Assembly: GCA_963578475.1 (NCBI GenBank)
Contig: CAUZCL010000001.1
Span: forward strand, 248,001 to 312,000
Direction of reading: 5' to 3'
From: SMYC01 sp963578475
GTDB lineage: Bacteria; Acidobacteriota; Vicinamibacteria; Marinacidobacterales; SMYC01
Length of the DNA: 64,000 nt
The translations under genes were made by a program, and so were the position numbers. A model generated the notes under the pieces. It did not search any database, was not told the origin of the DNA, and was given only the letters and a program-made list of their open reading frames with translations. The first letter of the stretch is position 1; every line of letters starts with the position of its first letter. Below are positions 63,236 through 64,000 of the stretch, piece by piece.

Positions 63236-63523
63236 GTGAGCGAGAACGGAGAGATCGTAATGGTCGTCGAGGATGACGGCAAAGGAATAGACGGGGATGC
63301 TCTGACTCATCTGTTCGAGCCGACGTCTCGAGCGGAGCACAGACGCGTTGGCACCGGGAACTGGGGTCTCTTCACGTCGCGTGGGATCCGCGTCAGCCCG
63401 AACGACACCGCAACCTTCGCGGCCGCCACTGTACTCCAGACGGGGATCGCTTTCGTCGCCTGCGCTCTTTCCGTCCGGCGCGCCGCCAGGCTCGAGCCCT
63501 CCGCGGCCCTCCGGCGCGATTAG
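63236..63523 (+). pseudogene. Fusion of histidine kinase and FtsX-permease remnants
   Basis: The frame starts with IVMVVEDDGKGIDGDALTHL and FEP, the G1 box of a HATPase domain, then GTGNWGLFTSRGI resembling the G2 region. It changes directly into RVSPNDTATFAAATVLQTGI, ACALSVRRAARLEPSAALRR and stop, the C-terminal end of MacB/FtsX-like ABC permeases. Two unrelated genes are thus joined by a deletion. The product would lack every other domain and is not expected to work. Confidence 0.65.
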
Positions 63524-63618
63524 ATTCCACTTTCCAACACCCGGCCTCCGAGGGATAATGGTGAGTTTGTGGCTCGTGGGCCGGCGGGCTGCGGGACACC
63601 AGCTGCGCACAGGAAAGC

Positions 63619-64000
63619 ATGTCGATACGCATCAACGTGGACGGACAGATGGGCACGGAGGAGGACCGCCTCCTGTCCGCCTTGGACCAGGGATTTCTCT
63701 TCGGTGCGAGCGTCTACGAGACCATCCGTACCTATGACGGCGTGCCTTTCGTTCTAGAGCGCCATCTCGAACGTCTCCGCGCCTCAGCTGAAGCGCTCGG
63801 CATCGACATCGACGTCAGCAGGGAGACGCTCACAGAGCGCCTCCGAGCGACGCTCGAGAAGGCTGGTAACGCCGAGTCGTCCATCCGTATCGTCATCTCC
63901 GCCGGCATCGGCGCTATCGACTACCGTACGGGTTCCGCTCGCAAGCCGACGGTCGTCATCATCGTGCGCCCGTTGCCCGCATTTCCGGAAAGCCTCTACC
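63619..64000 (+). CDS. Class IV aminotransferase, partial (runs off the window)
   Basis: AGGAAAGC precedes the ATG at 63619. The first 127 residues match PLP class IV enzymes (branched-chain or D-amino acid aminotransferase, aminodeoxychorismate lyase): DQGFLFGASVYETIRTYDGV, PFVLERHLERLRASAEALGI and SIRIVISAGIGAIDYRTGS. The catalytic lysine lies beyond the window. The exact member cannot be decided from this part. Confidence 0.85.
   Translation, partial: MSIRINVDGQMGTEEDRLLSALDQGFLFGASVYETIRTYDGVPFVLERHLERLRASAEALGIDIDVSRETLTERLRATLEKAGNAESSIRIVISAGIGAIDYRTGSARKPTVVIIVRPLPAFPESLY

Overview
The window is a high-GC bacterial chromosome segment carrying roughly forty genes or gene remnants. DUF1549/DUF1553 and DUF1501 genes, S9 and M24 peptidases, Tat-signal lipoproteins and a Ser/Thr kinase remnant suggest an Acidobacteriota-like or related deep-branching Gram-negative lineage. 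That is an inference from gene content; there is no rRNA or other phylogenetic marker. No tRNA, rRNA, CRISPR array or replication origin was found.

The centre (21634-40846) is a compact seven-gene operon with overlapping or nearly abutting genes: pfaD (enoyl reductase), pfaA (KS-AT-ACP-ACP*-KR-DH), pfaC (KS-CLF-AT-DH-DH), then oleA, oleB, oleC and oleD. It joins an iterative polyunsaturated fatty acid (PUFA) synthase to the complete head-to-head condensation pathway for long-chain olefins. The predicted logic is that the Pfa proteins build a polyunsaturated acyl chain, OleA condenses two chains, OleD reduces the beta-keto acid, OleC forms a beta-lactone and OleB decarboxylates it, giving a long polyunsaturated hydrocarbon. 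No acyltransferase or thioesterase release domain is seen at the PfaC end, and the second ACP lacks its phosphopantetheine serine.

Left flank (1-21000): an NHL-repeat protein, a small protein with two PARP-type zinc fingers, a frameshifted MFS transporter, a probable selenocysteine peroxiredoxin (in-frame TGA at the catalytic position followed by a SECIS-like hairpin), RidA next to a truncated nqrA, a thioredoxin-like protein, an M20 hydrolase, an FHA protein, a nucleoside salvage set (nucleoside hydrolase, transporter, ribokinase) and an operon DUF1549 - DUF1501 - SUMF1-fold - PEP mutase/isocitrate lyase family. A collapsed, mosaic second copy of that operon lies upstream of it.

Right flank (40850-64000): an AT-rich island with asparagine synthase and a flavoprotein remnant, a lipoprotein, a frameshifted integrase, an amidohydrolase remnant, a Tat-exported PatB-like enzyme, a junction of leuC-like and ABC-ATPase fragments, a periplasmic binding protein, a decayed antitoxin/PIN-toxin pair, DinB, M24 and S9 peptidases, a multiply frameshifted phosphodiesterase, a toroid protein with a CxxCH motif, a Tat flavoprotein, a dimethylglycine/sarcosine dehydrogenase-like enzyme and the start of a class IV aminotransferase.

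Broken genes, deletion junctions and an integrase are frequent in both flanks, while the 19-kb pfa-ole operon has no internal stop or frameshift. This suggests selection on the operon within an eroding neighbourhood, for example in a host-associated or small-population bacterium.
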